Source: Prosthecobacter sp. SYSU 5D2
Lineage (GTDB): Bacteria > Verrucomicrobiota > Verrucomicrobiia > Verrucomicrobiales > Verrucomicrobiaceae
DNA length: 64,000 nucleotides
Assembly (NCBI RefSeq): GCF_039655865.1
Contig: NZ_JBBYXL010000001.1
Coordinates: 62,001-126,000, forward strand
Reading direction: 5' to 3'
In this document: one piece after another, positions 63,967 through 64,000 of the stretch
Layout: each line of letters opens with the position of its first letter
Numbering within the stretch: the first letter of the stretch is position 1
Notes under the pieces: generated by a model
Seen by the model: only the letters and a program-made list of their open reading frames with translations
Told to the model about the DNA's origin: nothing
Database searches by the model: none
Program-made: the position numbers and the translations under genes

Positions 63967-64000
63967 GCCCGGGAAGAAGCGCAAAAGAACACCGGAAGAC

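Overview
This GC-rich, gene-dense window looks chromosomal. It most resembles a Verrucomicrobiota member (Verrucomicrobiales, Prosthecobacter/Verrucomicrobium-like). That is an inference from gene content: a large sulfatase block, a DUF1080 protein, PQQ-type dehydrogenases carrying a DNRLRE module, a PEP-CTERM protein, a giant DUF4175-like coiled-coil protein paired with a prenyltransferase-repeat protein, and generally weak Shine-Dalgarno sequences. There is no rRNA, CRISPR array, prophage or recognisable IS transposase. One tRNA gene (Gly, CCC) is present.

Layout. 0-4.2 kb is accessory: a truncated unknown gene with a possible winged-helix segment, a membrane-protein gene broken by a one-base frameshift, a RibD/DHFR-like reductase, an AbiE type IV toxin-antitoxin pair with a probable leaderless promoter, and a small secreted protein. 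4.3-16.6 kb is a co-directional run of seven secreted sulfatases plus one secreted esterase, interrupted only by a 387-bp gap holding a nested inverted-repeat element. 16.7-23.6 kb holds an unknown secreted protein, a DUF1080 protein, an orphan periplasmic efflux adaptor, a Tyr/Gly/His-rich lipoprotein, a fatty-acid-hydroxylase-like membrane enzyme, a membrane class III adenylate cyclase and a response regulator with its DNA-binding domain at the N-terminus. 23.9-30.5 kb holds an RND pump and a multi-PAS hybrid histidine kinase on the minus strand. 30.8-31.7 kb is the rplM-rpsI operon with promoter and terminator.

31.8-49.5 kb is mostly envelope and secreted functions: a modular PQQ-type dehydrogenase, a PEP-CTERM protein, a DUF218/YdcF protein, the divergent DUF4175-like/toroid pair, a lipoamide-dehydrogenase-like flavoprotein, an AlgE-type porin, a CPA2 antiporter, two small Thr/Val-rich secreted proteins (one an internal duplication) and a royal-jelly/SMP-30-like propeller. 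49.5-64 kb holds tRNA-Gly, a DUF4331 + TPR pair preceded by repeated ACTGCGCAG sites, thrC, selO, a YHYH protein, an M3 oligopeptidase, an eighth sulfatase, a pilin-like protein and priA.

How it fits together. The sulfatase block has several enzymes with apparently different specificities and an esterase, but no glycoside hydrolase, lyase or sulfatase-activating enzyme. It therefore looks like the desulfation/deacylation arm of a sulfated-glycan system whose other parts lie elsewhere. Four sulfatases and the esterase carry Lys/Gly-rich tails. Two of the eight sulfatases lack the proline of the CxPxR maturation motif.

The most unusual signal is at the DNA level. The word GCCTAAC, best as GCCTAACMA, recurs on both strands mostly inside unrelated coding genes, and is often built from codons rare in this GC-rich sequence (TTA, CTA, AGG). 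This suggests selection on the DNA word itself (uptake-like, chromosome-organising or methylation signal) rather than on the proteins.
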